Of a stretch of 64,000 nt of DNA, positions 1-12,535 are shown piece after piece. Source of the stretch: Sphagnum compactum (lineage: Eukaryota; Bryophyta; Sphagnopsida; Sphagnales). The notes under the pieces are model-generated. The model was not told the DNA's origin, made no database searches, and saw only the letters and a list, made by a program, of their open reading frames with translations. The DNA is taken from contig OZ234494.1 of assembly GCA_965153455.1 (NCBI GenBank), positions 20,522,001-20,586,000 of the forward strand, written 5' to 3'. Every line of letters starts with the position of its first letter. Position 1 is the first letter of the stretch. Made by a program: the position numbers and the translations under genes.

Positions 1-189
1 TAAGTTGACGTCGAAAATGCTTTTAATTATGTTTTTTGAATTGTTATTTTTAGATAATTGTGTGATGCCAAGGGGCCTTTGACGAGCATTGTCCCTTTTA
101 CCAAATTTTTTTATGGCGCTCATTCTTCTCTTTACTACTAGCATGGGTGGCATGTGGAAGGGGTGACCATTATTGAATCATCTTCAAAC

Positions 190-1690
190 ATGAGGTAGTG
201 CAACCTTCTAGGAGGTCCTTTATTTGTTTTGGCCCATTATCGAACTTTCCTAAAAACCATCATGTGGGCCCCCAACTACATCTTTCCATCCCTAGTGGAC
301 GATACCCACATCATGGGGCTTTTGAGTGAGATTACCCGCACCTTTGACCACCTCTTGACCCAATTAACCCTAGTTAGGCTTAGGGTCAAGGTGTCAAAGT
401 GCAAGCTTTGGAGTCCATCAAAGATCTTTCCAGGCGTAGAGATTCCTCAAAGCTACACCTTGGTCACATGTGGCTTATGCATTTTGGGTGTGTTAGTGTG
501 TTTTTAGGACTTTGCCATGCATTTTTTGGATGATGTTTTTCTCAGGATTTGGCACATATCAATAATTTTCCTTTCTTGGGAGATGCATAGGTTACTTTAG
601 GCACTTTTTCCTCATGTGTAACTTGTTGACCTTCTTATCTCACACGAACAATACCTCCTTCTTTTTCCTTCCTATCTCTTTTGGCGGGTTTTGACTGGAA
701 AGTTATGCAGGTATGTGGGGACATTATGGGTCCAAAATCATGGGAGTCTTTTCAAGGCCCCTTAACAAGGCGTTAGGCTCGACTATTGATTTCTTTTAGT
801 GGTAAAGGTCTTCTCTCTATGGAAGATTGTGCCCCATCTATTTTTCTACAGAATTGGGCTATGGTGGTTCCGTATTGTGCTTTAGGTTTTGTATTTTCGA
901 TATACCCATTTTGGAAAAGTATGTTTATTAGGTTGAAGGGGGCCCACACCTATTTTTGTCTTGTTTATGTGTAGCATGAGATGGTTTTCCTCCTACAGCT
1001 AGGGATATGCACCCTTCTTTTGAGAGTTTGGCAGTTACTAGTGCCCTAGGTCTACAAGCATCTTTGATGGACATCCACCACGACACATCTTTTAGGTCTA
1101 TGTTGGAAGATGACTTCATTTCTTCAACATCCAAAGTTTGCATTCGTTCTTGTTTGAACAAGGAGGCAAGGCTATAGTTAGTTGTTAGGCCATCTATTTG
1201 TTCATTTCATGTCGCACATTCGACTTTCACCTCATCGTTGCGTTTTCGTCTCAATTTGATTCAACCTTCAACATTTGGTCTTTTAACATGTGAATGTGGA
1301 CACAGGTTGGACACATCCGGCATGCATTTAGCTTTTGGCCCATTTGGAGGTCAGCGGATAGCCACACATGATGCCATCCAAGACGTCATGTATGCCTTTG
1401 CTAGAAAGAGTAGGCGTGCTGTATGGAAAGAGTGGTGGTACACCCTTATGTCTAGAGTTTCATTATGAATCGATTTGTACGTGATTCGAGAAGACCAAGT
1501 TTTCATTGCCAATGTGGTGGTTACTAACCTAACGCAAGAGATGGTGGCTTCGAATGTCATTATTCGACCAACAAGTGCAGCTATGGAATGTAGCAGCATG
1601 GCTAAGATCCGCAAGTATAGAAGGCTTCACAAGGGGCACCATTTTAAATGCTTCATTAGATATATTAATTTTAGCAAAATATTTTAGGGT
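190..1690 (+). pseudogene. Decayed non-LTR (LINE-type) retrotransposon, C-terminal half of the reverse transcriptase protein
   Basis: Translated pieces in several frames line up as one reverse transcriptase. Around 215-420 there is a segment starting near GGPLFVLAHYR and containing SLVDDTHIMG, which corresponds to the catalytic Y/F-A-D-D region (motif C); the usual Ala is Val here. Further on, about 1,240-1,560, comes a Cys/His-rich segment (LTCECGHRLD, then HLAFGPFGGQRIATHD) followed by DLYVIREDQVFIANVVV. That order (RT, Cys-His motif, short acidic C-terminal block) is known from non-LTR elements that carry a restriction-like endonuclease at the C-terminus; assigning that nuclease here is inference. 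Frames are broken by several shifts and stops, so it is not functional. The N-terminal half is missing at the window edge. The relic at 25.8-27 kb on the other strand carries the complementary N-terminal half of the same family. Confidence 0.7.
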
Positions 1691-2620
1691 AAATAATATA
1701 CCTTATTTATGGCATGTATATTTGGGTAAAAGATATACCCACAAAACATTAATATAAATATAGACCATCTACAATTATGTGGACCAAAACATTAGTCAAA
1801 TAAAGATTGGCATGGCGGATGGTTGAACCTTGCCTTTAGTTCTTTGTGTGAAAAAGCTTTCAGAAACTTTTTACATATTCTCCTTCTGGTGAAAATTCAT
1901 CAAGTTTGGATATCCTAGGGAATTTCTACCCCATAACAAGCAAACAATCTTTTAAAAAGATCAAGTATATGTCCATTTAAGTTTAATACTTATATACTTG
2001 TAGTCAGAGGCCCAAACTTGTCCTTGAAATTCATGCATAGGCCTCGAATTTGAAGGGTTGTTCACGGTTGCCTTCATAGTGTAAGGCTATTGTCAACCCT
2101 ACCCTTCAAAGGGAAGGATTTGAACTCAAACTTTTCTTTTCAAAAAAACCCACAAATAAATTTTGCATACAAATTTTCAAGATTAAGGATTGATATGTAT
2201 GGTGTATCATACACCTATGCGGTAATAATATCAATCATGAAAATATGTAAATAGGTGTGCATAACTTGAGTATGTTGAAAACTATGATTTCAAGTTCCAA
2301 GTCTCTCCTTGAAACTTAAAACAAATAAATTGCCAATTGCAAAAGTTAAACTATAACACCCCTAAATGTGGATCTCCAAGTGCTTCTCAAATTTCAAATA
2401 TAGTATTAATGACTTTTTTTTTGGCTATGGTGTTTTTTTTTACATTTTCTTCTTGAGAAATTGGCATTTAAAGGGTCTCTTAAATTAGGACTTGTTGCTG
2501 CTGTAGCATGGTGTGTTTGGGCAATTGCATAGCAGGTTATGTCATTTTAAAACTTTATTATTTTTGTTCAACTTTAAGCAAAGAAAAACATTTTTATTTT
2601 TTAGACTTGAAATTCTTAAT
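1690..2620. other. AT-rich intergenic DNA, no gene seen
   Basis: I see no exon-like segment, known domain or clear repeat structure here beyond short A/T runs. It may hold the 3' tail of the retrotransposon relic to its left. Confidence 0.5.
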
Positions 2621-3620
2621 AGTAACCCATGGAGACAAATAATTCTCATGAGAATCCAAAATCTCCATACTCACAATAAAATTTTAAAAATTCCTTGGAA
2701 GTCAAAGAAGGATTTCCAAATAAGGACTTTCAGAACTAGGAAGAAGGACTAACACAAAAGGAATGAACTAAAACGAAAAATCAATGAAACAATCAATATG
2801 ATCAAAAGTGACAATCTCTCACTTGTTCAAAAACCATAAATGATATGTGTATGATAGCAACTTATCTATCCCACTTCCCCATTCATTTCATTGGTTCCTT
2901 GAAGTGCGTCTAGGCCAATGTAACTACTAACCTATGTGTTGAGTTCATGTTGCAAGTTTGGAAGTGAGGGGAGGATTTAGCCATGACATTATATCGCAAC
3001 TAACAACATAGAAGGGGGAAAAAAATAAGAAAAACAATGGGAGGAAAAGGAAAAGAAAACATAAAATTATTGACAACATGGAAAAAAAAAAACAAGGACT
3101 AAGTAGGCTTTAAAAGTTTCGCACTTACAAGACTCTATAGAAAATCATTTCACATATTCCAACTTCTGAAACTCCAAAAAAGAAAAATTCCCATTATTGA
3201 ACAACCCTCTATTTCTTTTTAAGAGAATCTTTAGAGGGTGGCCTTTGTTTTTCAGAAGGATGATAATATTGACCATGTGAGAAACATAATAAACTTTAGA
3301 ACTACAAGGCCTCAAGGGTCCAAATTCTTTAAGGAGTACCAAAATAATATCACGTTGTCACCCTTTCTATACTCCTTTATATAGTCCTATTTGACCATGT
3401 AAAGACACAAAATGGATGAAACTGATGTAGAGTTGTAGTGGTTTAAAATATGGCACTTATAAAATATTTCACACATTTTGATTCATTAATATTGATGAGA
3501 TCAAAATATAGGACAAGAAAGGACTCCATTAAGGATTAGGTCCTTTTTGTCATTAGTGGTACACCTCAAAGAATTTGGACCCTCAAGAATGTGTAAAACT
3601 GACTATTGATAACAACTTCA
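2620..3620. repeat. Interspersed repeat R1, degenerate copy
   Basis: This block shares long stretches with 33.1-35.5 kb, 36.9-37.6 kb and 39.77-40.34 kb. Shared landmarks in the same order are 'tctccatactcacaat', 'gatagcaactt', 'aaccta(c/t)(a/g)t..tgagtt', a purine-rich run, an 'ttctttttaagagaatct' / 'ttctctttacaga' block, and 'ttgaccat.tgag' followed by 'actacaa.gcctcaag'. No coding capacity is recognised. It is probably a non-autonomous or very old transposable element; the class cannot be told from the sequence alone. This copy is the most AT-rich and most diverged of the set. Confidence 0.5.
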
Positions 3621-5390
3621 AAAAGTGAAAGAATAAAGATGAGATGACAAAGGAATTCCCACTAGACTCTACTTTAAAGCTATTGTTAGTTATTTGTTTT
3701 GGGACAATTTCTTGGGTTCAATCTAAAGATCTTAGCTTAACCACATGCTTAAATGATCCTTAATTGGTGGAAAATTTTGTAACCAAACATTCTTATAAAT
3801 CCACCTATTCCACCTTGTCCCTATAAGCAAGATGGTTTCTAGATCATAACTTCACCCAAAACCTTCAGTCACTTTGAATCTAGAATAATGAGGCCCACAA
3901 CAACTGGAAGACATTCTATGTAGCATTTAAAGATTGACCATCATGATCTGGCCATGGCTTGAGCATTAATACTCCCAATTACACAAAGTTTGCCACTTCA
4001 CACGATATTATAAAAATGTTTTGACAATCAACAAAACAACAATGTTAAACAAATGCATTTCACAAACAAAAGAAGAACTTGAAAGTTATGCCACATATGA
4101 ACAAATCAATGGAAAAGTAATTGCTCATTTAGAAACATAATAATTTGAAGTTCCCCAAGAGAATTTGCTTGTTTACAGGTTGGCATTTAGTGTTAAGACA
4201 TGTTACATAGTGATAGACAGTGATGGAAAACAATTTTCTTGTCTTGCTTGTGATATGCCCAAGTTTTTTTTGGTGATTTTCCCATGTGAATTGTTTGAAA
4301 TGGGTCCATGTGTGGTTGTGGGACATGTTTGGATTTTATTGTGTTATTAGTTATTACCCAATTTTTTGTAAATTTTCTCATGGGATTTCCTTGGAATGGG
4401 TTGGTGTGCAAGCTTGTGGGACACTTTTGGAAAATAAGCAAATTTTGCTTCCTCGAAATAATAAGTGGGTTTGCAAGGTTGGATTGATAAAACAACCCCT
4501 TGCAACCCAACCCCACCAATGTATCAAGCACCCAAATGCCCAACAAGAAACTTCATAGGTTGTTTGGAGGGCATTGTATATGCACAAATTTCCATCATTG
4601 GAAAGCCAAAGGGGGATTATACTCACTAGCAATAAAATCTTATTAGGCTAGTAATTTTGACAACATCCCTATCCATATGCATATTTTGTTCAACATGTTT
4701 ACTCTGCCCAAGTATGTATTTTATGTCACACATAACACATATTTAATTAATTTAAAACTTTACAAAAGTTTGAAAATTCAAACGATAACTTGACAATGTT
4801 ATATTTATTCAAACTTTCATTATAAATCACTTGGTGGACACCAGGACCAGAAGGAAAAGCTTTTAAAAAATGAATATTTACAAATATGTTTACAAATTAA
4901 ACTTTAGCAATGACATGGCAAGTTCATGTTAAAAAAAAGTTTACATAGATCACATTAATTTTAGCCAATAAAACAAACTTTATTAAAAAACATTGTAGAT
5001 ACAAATTCAATATGGTGACCACTAGGTTGTGAAAACAAATAACATTGATATTTTTTAAAACTAAATTTGAAAACTAAATTGAAAGATAATGTCAAATCCT
5101 CATAATATTAGAAGAATTCTTATTTTTGTCCATGGTAAAAAATGTCACCACATTGGCAACATTTCGAAATAAAAACCTGAATGGCCAAGATCGTTTTCTC
5201 CAATTCAAAGTTGCAAACATCATTACACAATCTGTCAATAACGGTCCAAACCAACTGCAAACAAAAGTCAATATTAGCAAACAAGCCAAATGAAAACAAA
5301 TACCAACTTAGAAAAGTTATAACAAAAAAATAACTTCCAAAATGAAATGATTTAAATTCCATACCTAAAGGGGGCTAGTTATTGCAAACA
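3620..5390. other. AT-rich intergenic DNA, no gene recognised
   Basis: Open frames exist on both strands around 4,130-4,630 but overlap each other and match no family I know. Within that stretch two imperfect copies of a segment (tttcccatgtgaattgtttg, about 4,277, and a related one about 4,375, each followed by 'gtgggaca.ttttgg') suggest a small tandem duplication of roughly 100 bp. The rest is plain AT-rich sequence. Confidence 0.4.
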
Positions 5391-7180
5391 TCACCATTAT
5401 CATTATCGATATACTGGACGAACCAATAATAATTTTTCAAAGACAAACTCAAACAAGGCTTAGAACATTTGACCATACGGTCATAATGAATTTGAACCAT
5501 CTTGGTTAAGGGCAATTCAAACAACATTGGCCACAAATGTCATGCGAGGTCCAACCATCGTACCTTGTTCTTGGATAACATTCGTCCCTTGAATGATTAA
5601 AAAAAAAGACCACTCCATTTCGGATTCTAAAATGCTTATGTAGGTTCATCATTAATCAATAATGTTTGATCTTCCTTCCCATAAGGTAGTCTAGGACAAA
5701 CATAATACATTCATTTTAAATCTTTCAAATAATTATGAAAGCTAGGGGAAATTTGGCCAAATGTTTTGGAGCATTGTTCACATCCCCAAATGAAAACAAA
5801 ACGCTCCAAGAAAGTTTTAGGCATGAGCATGGGAAGAACTTTCAGCACATCCTCTAGCCTCGTACAAGACCAAATTGCAATGTAAAAGTACTTGAACATG
5901 TGAGAGAGGAAATGCTCCATTCTTATTCTCATTTCCATTATGATCCTATCAATATTTTTTTCAAACACTTGTGCATTCCCATGTCAAACAGCAAAATGCG
6001 AGAAATAACATAATAGACCGTTGACGTTAACAATTTCATGGGTCTATCAATTTGCAAACATAGACGTGAACTCATCACTGAAATACGTTTCAAAACCTTG
6101 AAATACAACAACAATAAGATGTGTTTTGTGCAAAAACATATGTGGTCCATCTAAATAAAAAATATAATAAATTAAAGAATTCAAATGAAACTACAAAACA
6201 AACACCTTGTGGCCACCAAGTAATTATTAAAAATAAAATGAGAGAAGGTAATCAATGGATTGAAATCCTAATTTGCTTAATGAGAGAGAGAGTAGAAACA
6301 TTATTGAAACATAAGCAAAAATAAAATAATAAACCACATTAATTGGGAAAAATCATTAAAAAATAACATGCCACATAAAAAATGGTTGGTTTCAATTTCA
6401 ATTTAAACATATTATTTTAATTGACAAAAGAATCGAAAATCAATGTTAAATGGATATGCTAAGAATAATAGTAAATATACTACATTTATAAAAAAAATTG
6501 CTTTTATATAGTACATTGCATCACAACTATCACTATAATTTTCAAATAACATATTGTAATAAGGATCACTTCAACTTATGCTTCTAATAGTCCTAAAAGG
6601 ATTATGTTTCACCTAAGTTTGAACATTAAACCAAGACGAGTGAAGTGAAACCGAGCAAGTAGATAATCCCCATCGCTACATGCACCCTCAACCAATTCCA
6701 AAAATATAATACACGAATCGTTAAATATAGATTTATATGAGGTATCATCAACAAGAAAAGTGTTCCCAACATGGGTGTCAAGAAACTTCAAGAAAAAAAC
6801 ATCAAGGTTTTTTCTGGAAAATCAATGTCCAAGAACTGTCAATGGATAATATATATATATTTTTTCTTTAATTTCAGCCAGATATTTGTCAATGTTGTAA
6901 TGTTGTGTAGCAGACCAAATATAAACTTCGAACTGAAACAAGCAACTTGTTAAAAAATCTTTCAATCTAGGCATGAGTGCAAGTGTAGAATTGGTCCACA
7001 TTTGTGTACAAAAACCCAAACCCTGCTTCACCACCAAAACCCCATTGAGGTCAAAAATGATATACAAACAATTCACCTTAGCAAGAAGAGATCTCAACAA
7101 TTTGGACTGATTGTGAAGATCCGAAATAAAACGGACATTATCCAAACCCATTTTTGGAGGCAAAGAAACCACCATTGCAT
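5390..7180 (-). pseudogene. Two tandem HAD/FCP1-like (NLI-interacting factor-like) phosphatase domains, decayed
   Basis: Read on the - strand, the right-hand piece (about 7,175-6,600) contains IIFDLNGVLV, then a segment ending FEVYIWSATQ, and finally GNTFLVDDTSYKSIFND. These match in order the phosphate-binding motif, the 'F.V.IWS' motif and the 'NTLLVDDSPYK' motif of plant NIF-type HAD phosphatases of the DLNG class. A second piece (about 6,150-5,390) repeats the pattern: LFDMGMHKCL, then FYIAIWSC, then TLLINDEP and NPKWSGLFF. Several stop codons interrupt the second domain, for example right after NDEPT. So this is a pseudogene with a duplicated domain, or two neighbouring relics. In intact relatives the first Asp is the nucleophile; it is still present in both motifs. 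No promoter or intact start is visible. Confidence 0.6.
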
Positions 7181-7319
7181 CCCTGCAAAAAACAAGAACA
7201 ATTTGAAACCATCAACAAAATTGAAATAACCCACTTAAAACATAAACTATAATTCTCACAAACAAATTCAAAATAAGAAAACGAAAATGATATCAACAAT
7301 TACAGAAGAACTACTCACC

Positions 7320-8090
7320 TGGCCATCAGTTTGAATTCTAAATTATTTAAATTCTAAATTCTTATTTATAATTCTAAATATTAATATTTCAATTCTGAAT
7401 TTTTTTAATTTAAATTTTTAAAAAATTATTTGATTTGAAAGTTGAAGTTGCAATTCTGAATTATTATTTTGGATTCTCAAAATTAATATTTCAATCCAGA
7501 AAATTATTAATTGAGTCTAAAAATGGACATTTCAAGTTTGAATATCTTTATTTGACTCTGAAAATTGACATTTCAATTCTGAAAATTTAAATTTAAAAGA
7601 CTTAGTTGATCAAAAAAGTTGATATTTGAATTTTGAATTATGTTTTTGAAATCTAAATTGAATGTTTCAATTCAAAAAAATATTGATTAAGTTTTAAAGC
7701 TTTTTCTCTACTACTGTTATCCATAATAAATCACTTTTATAAATAACTATAAATAATTATAGTTATTAATTATAAGTTAAATAAAATAATACTTTTTACA
7801 ACATAAATTTTTATACTATATAATTTGTATTCTTACAATAAAAGAAATGAATTATTGTAATTTATGTTATTATTTTAAAATCATTGTAATTACTTCAGAT
7901 AAGAATTATGCATAATATATGCATAATTATTTTTTTATTGAACATAATTATCCACAATCTGTAATTTATAACTTTGAATCTGAATTGAAATTTTGGAAAA
8001 ATTATGATGTAATTAAAATTTGAGTGGTTCGAAAATATGTTATGAGTTGTTCGACTGAAAATTTTCTGTAAAAATGACTGCCACTACTTG
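7320..8090. repeat. AT-rich degenerate simple-sequence region built on an 'attctgaa' theme
   Basis: Between about 7,325 and 7,690 short phrases such as 'tttcaattctgaa' and 'aaattgacatttcaa' recur every 30-60 bases in imperfect form, giving a diffuse minisatellite-like block. It grades into very AT-rich sequence to about 8,050. No coding signal. Confidence 0.45.
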
Positions 8091-10000
8091 TGGGGGGTGG
8101 GGGCTCATAACTTACTTGCCTCTTGTTTGTTTTTGTCAATTTCTAATGTGACAAATGCGTGAATAGGAGGGCTCTATCTACTCTTTGGACACCATAAACA
8201 ATGGGGCCCTTCTACAAAAATGGCGAGCGAACTCTACTTTAAATGTTCAGACAATGGCCTACCTACCCTACTTTTAAAACTGCAAATCTTCTAGCAATCA
8301 TATGTTAAGACATGTCTCCATGTTCCTAAGCCTTCATGTCTGAGGCCTTTGAAACTACAAGGCTTAATGTTAATGTCCCTTAGATTACAAGTTCTAAGCC
8401 CACTATATCCTTCAAGTCCTAAGCCTTAGTGTCTTAAGGTTGAAAAAGCATCAAGTCCTAGGCCGTCAAACCTTATGGTCCTAGGGTTTTAAAGACATTC
8501 TGTTTTAGGACTCCAAGTCCTAAGGTGTGGAGGCTTGTGTCCCAAGGACCAAGTCCTTGCCTTCTGAGAGGACAATATAATCTATTTGTCTTGAGGTTCC
8601 ACTCTAAAACACTCTGATCACTCTAGGACACAAGAGACCAATATAGTTGTTTTTGTATTCCGTAGCCCAAACCATTGCCTTAGGGCATAGGACATTTGGT
8701 TTAGGGCCTGGAACTTGTGGCTTAGGGCTTGGTTTCTCCACTGAATTTCTGGCAGGTCTTTCCGTTAAGTAAAGCCCTCAGTCGAGGGCATTACCAAAAT
8801 GGGGCCTGCACTTGGCTATTGCCTCGTGCACCCTTAATTTGGTAATGCCCTCAATCTAGGGCTTTACCCTACATCAAGATTTGTTCACCAAGACATGCAG
8901 ACCTTCTACCATTCCGATTAAAAAACATTTGGGTGCTTTACACTAGGGAAGGCTCGATCCCATGGGCCTCCCCTAATTATCTACCATATGCTACTGTCCT
9001 GAAGGCTACAACCCTCAAAATTAGGGGAGGCCTTGGCGACTGGACCTTCCCCTATACTCCACAGGGGAAGCTCTAGACCCTTCTTGGATTTGAAGCAACT
9101 GTCACGAGACAGCAGTGTTTCTTTTTTCAATTTCCTGATGGAGCCAGGTGGCGAGCATCCCTAGGCATATTTCGACTTAACTGGGGATATTATTTCAAGG
9201 AACTCTTAAACCTGTAGCCAGTAGGCATAAATGTGGCGACACCCTCCTCAGAAAAAAACAGTTGTCTGTCCCTTTTAGGCGAATTGTTTTTCAATACAAA
9301 AGAATTTGCTACATAATATATTCCGTTTTCATTTGGGCAATTTTTCGCCAAAAGAAAAACAGACTGCGAGGCAGGTAGGCCTGAGTTAGCTTTCTGAAAA
9401 TTCACGAAGCGTCTCCAGTACATAACATCTTTCCCGGCTAAACAAACATCCGTGCAGGCCACGATACAAAAGCGGCAAGACAAAGCAACCGGCGGGGACC
9501 CTCACCATGTTGGAAGTAACGGCGAAAGCAACACAAAGGCGGTCTGGTTTGTTGGGCCCTGCCCCCACAGGGACAGGGACTATCGCATTCATTCGATCCA
9601 ACTTTTGGAAGTTTTACCTTATTAGAACCGGTTTCACATTACGTGAACCGGTTTCTTTGGTGAAAGTGTTTAGACTGTCTACATTAGAACGGATTTTTTG
9701 GTGTTTAGAGTGTGGACACAGTAGGTAGATGTACAACATCGTATCTATTGGCAGGGCCAGCGTGTTTTGTGATGCCTTGTTGGCCTTGCCTACCAAGGCA
9801 AGGATATTGTGTTTAGATTCATTATAAAGTATTAAGGGATTTTGGCCCCCAGGTAATAGGACTATTTTTATATGAGGATTTTGGAAAGATGATATTTTGG
9901 CTTGTGTTGAAACTTGAGATTAATTATAAGGTTATAATAATTTTGAAGGATTTTGGGTTCTTTTAGAGGATTTTCGAAAGATTATATTTTTCCTAACGAA
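8090..10000. other. Intergenic DNA with low-complexity phrases, no gene recognised
   Basis: From about 8,280 to 8,720 phrases such as 'aagtcctaagcc' recur in varied form, suggesting an old simple repeat. Near 8,770-9,080 short inverted pieces (for example 'gggcattacc'/'ggtaatgccc' and 'ggggaggcc'/'ggcctcccc') occur. At 9,480-9,730 the sequence is more GC-rich, with a direct duplication of 'gaaccggtttc' at about 9,626 and 9,645. None of this resolves into a gene I can name. Confidence 0.35.
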
Positions 10001-10750
10001 AAAAGAGAGTGCTGGATTCTACAACCAAACTTGAACACGTGATTATTCTGCCCAGGATCAATATCCTCTGGGATTCTGAGTCTCACAGCATACCCTTAAT
10101 TCCTCTCACTCTCCGTCTCATGATCTTCTCTCACACATCCTCAAATCATCACACATAGACAACTAGTACAGAATCGACAGATGTAACCGCAGAAACCAGA
10201 GCTTCATAGCTTCAATCACAGACTAAACAACGAGTATAAGTTTCCTCATTCCAGTGTTCATCAGAAAACAAAGAACTACTCAGTCAAGTTGCTGAGCGCA
10301 GCGGAAAAGATCAGTAGCTCAGTCAAGTGCTCTCCAAAACAATCATCTAAAGTCTATTTATCTGTGCATCTGTGAGCTCATCTGCCACACTCGGCACTGC
10401 TCTAAACCAAAACCAAAATGAAACTCCTCATCTCCTCCTCTCTTCTTCTCTGCTATTTCTTCTATATGGCACACTTCCACAGCTCAGATCGCCATCTCCA
10501 ACTTTTCTTTCAACAGCGTCGACCCTGATCGGTGCTATCTCCACCAGATCATGTAACTGCCCGTGCTTTGGTTACTAACGCCACAAAAATCAGCCACCCA
10601 CACTCCTCCAAAAATTCTAATACTTTCTGTCTATCCTCTCTCCATCAGACCAGCTCTACCCTTTCCTCACCGTCCTCCTTTCCCACTTTTTCCTCTAACC
10701 GCCTCATCTGCCGCCGTCAGTACCTCCATTTTCGCTCATTGATGCAGCTC

Positions 10751-10924
10751 CACTCCTCTCCATTATTTCCAGCTGCCTTATTCCTGTCCTTCAAATCACA
10801 CACACCCAGAGAGACCTCCCCATGCAATTCCATGCAGCACTCCTCTCCATTATTTCCAGCTGCCTTATTCCTGTCCTTCAAATCACACACACCCAGAGAG
10901 ACCTCCCCATGCAATTCCATGCAA
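10751..10924. repeat. Perfect or near-perfect 87-bp tandem duplication
   Basis: The unit starting cactcctctccattatttc at 10,751 is repeated immediately at 10,838. The period is 87 bp, a multiple of three, so the open + frame around 10,532-10,930 is kept across both units. That frame is Ser/Thr/Pro-rich, a composition expected by chance from CT-rich DNA, so coding is not established. The near identity of the copies implies a recent event. Confidence 0.8.
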
Positions 10925-11082
10925 CAGTAACGAAGATGCCGTAACAAAAGACAGCTAATAAAGCAAATTTAGATCCCAAGATCAGGAAATGTTCACACTC
11001 GTGTGGCGACCTGATTTCGTGTTACAGCGCCACAATGCGACACACCGCTTGTTTTGTCCATGGAAAGACCAAGGCGCACCAC

Positions 11083-11156
11083 AATCCCAAGAGTCCAGAC
11101 TCTACGAACAGGATGCCTCAATCCCAACAGTCCAGACTCTACGAACAGGATTGAGG
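11083..11156. repeat. 37-bp tandem duplication
   Basis: Two adjacent units share 'gtccagactctacgaacagg' preceded by 'aatccca'. Units begin at 11,083 and 11,120. Confidence 0.75.
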
Positions 11157-11200
11157 CTTTTCGCAGAAGAGCCACAGTGCTCGTTTTCCCAGAACCCGGA

Positions 11201-11234
11201 GAGCGGGGGGGAGGGGGAGGGGGGGGGTGTGTGG
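11201..11234 (+). repeat. G-rich tract with quadruplex potential
   Basis: Four or more runs of at least four G lie within about 30 bases, separated by single A, T or C bases. This satisfies the usual G-quadruplex pattern on the + strand. Whether it forms in vivo is unknown. Confidence 0.5.
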
Positions 11235-11574
11235 GACCGAGGCGCCTCAATCTATGTGAAACTGGGAACCCCAACATGCTTGTCCTCTTGTGTGATCAGG
11301 TTGTGTTTATTTTTTCTTTGATTGGCTCCCTTACTTTATTGAGCAATTTTATTACAGTGCAACCAAATTTTTAAAAAAATCTGGCTTCTTATGCTAAATA
11401 AAAATCTCAGAAAATATAATAAGGGTGTCAACTTTCTGCCCATGAAAGCAGAGAGCGAAGACTCCATTTTATTATTATTATTTTTTTAATGCACACTGGT
11501 CATAGTAGGTGGGCATTTTTCAAACATATCTTAGCTTTTATGTCTTTGATCTACCTACCTTTCTCAGATGATGC

Positions 11575-11765
11575 ATCTCTGGTTAACCAAATCTCTCATT
11601 TGCTTAAAAAACTGGTCAACGAAGTGCAACCTCTTCGACGTATGCCGAGTAGATCCGTTGAGTCCGTTGAAAGCGGGGATGTCACAGGACCAGAGTCAGC
11701 AGGACAGATGCACACTTGCTATCTTGTCTGAAGCTTTGAAGAAACTTGGATTGGTTCCTTAGCCT
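11575..11765 (+). repeat. Segment with an inverted, diverged copy at 40.76-40.90 kb
   Basis: The stretch from 'gtgcaacctcttcgacgtatg' to 'ttgctatcttgtctgaagc' matches the reverse complement of 40,780-40,880 with small gaps (the copy reads caagatagcaagggtgcatc). A short open frame runs through both copies, with shared peptide VQPLRRMPSRS, but no protein family is recognised. It may be an exon of an unknown gene or part of a mobile unit. Confidence 0.5.
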
Positions 11766-12535
11766 GTCGGTCTGTTGGCTTTCAGGCAGTTAGAGCAGCA
11801 TATAGCTCGCGTTTCGTGTGTTGCAAAAATATGCTGCGTCTGGGTTGTGCGGTGCCTTGGAGTAGCGCGATTTTGCGGCCACTTTCAGCACGTCGTTTGT
11901 CGGGATCCGGGTCGAACAGAGAATTCAAACAGAGAGGACGTAAAGGTGTGTTCTATTTCCTTCTTTCAAGAAGTTAAGTTAAGACCAAAAAGATGGTTAT
12001 CATCAGGAGTCTCGGGAGCGATGGAAGTCAGTGGGTAGCCATGGCTGGTAAGTCACTATATCGTCCGTGATGAAGGTGGCGGTCTGGCTCACTCACACCG
12101 ACATTCGTTTCGTTACCTTGCAAATTCTTGTGGAGTTTCTATCTGCACTCACTTTGATGTTTCTCAACAACACTCCACTTTCAGAAGCAGTGCATTTGTC
12201 CAACAAAAGAGCACTGCATCTGCATTGTTTTCTGAATGACACAGGGATTCAGTCACTGCTAATTCAAAAAACACTGAATTGGCATTGACTGTCAATGGAC
12301 ACTACCAAACAACTTCATCGTCGATAGTTATACTTTGAAGGTTGGAAGGCAACACAGGTGAGGGATTATGTGCCAGTAATATCCTTGGGGTTGAGAGCTG
12401 ATAAACGAGATTTATATTCAAATGAGGATTACTGTAGCTGTTTACTGATATAGCTAACATTTTGTTACAGTACATTCCAGCTCTAGATCCTGTCAATGTT
12501 AACAAATAAGTGTCTATACCATATCTGTCACTGGA

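Noticed and set aside
2100-2130. tRNA-like T-arm phrase on the - strand (ttcaaatccttccc)
   Set aside because: No matching acceptor, D or anticodon arms could be folded around it.
10993-11277. - strand frame with a Pro run
   Set aside because: The Pro run is produced by the G-rich tract; no domain and no splice support.
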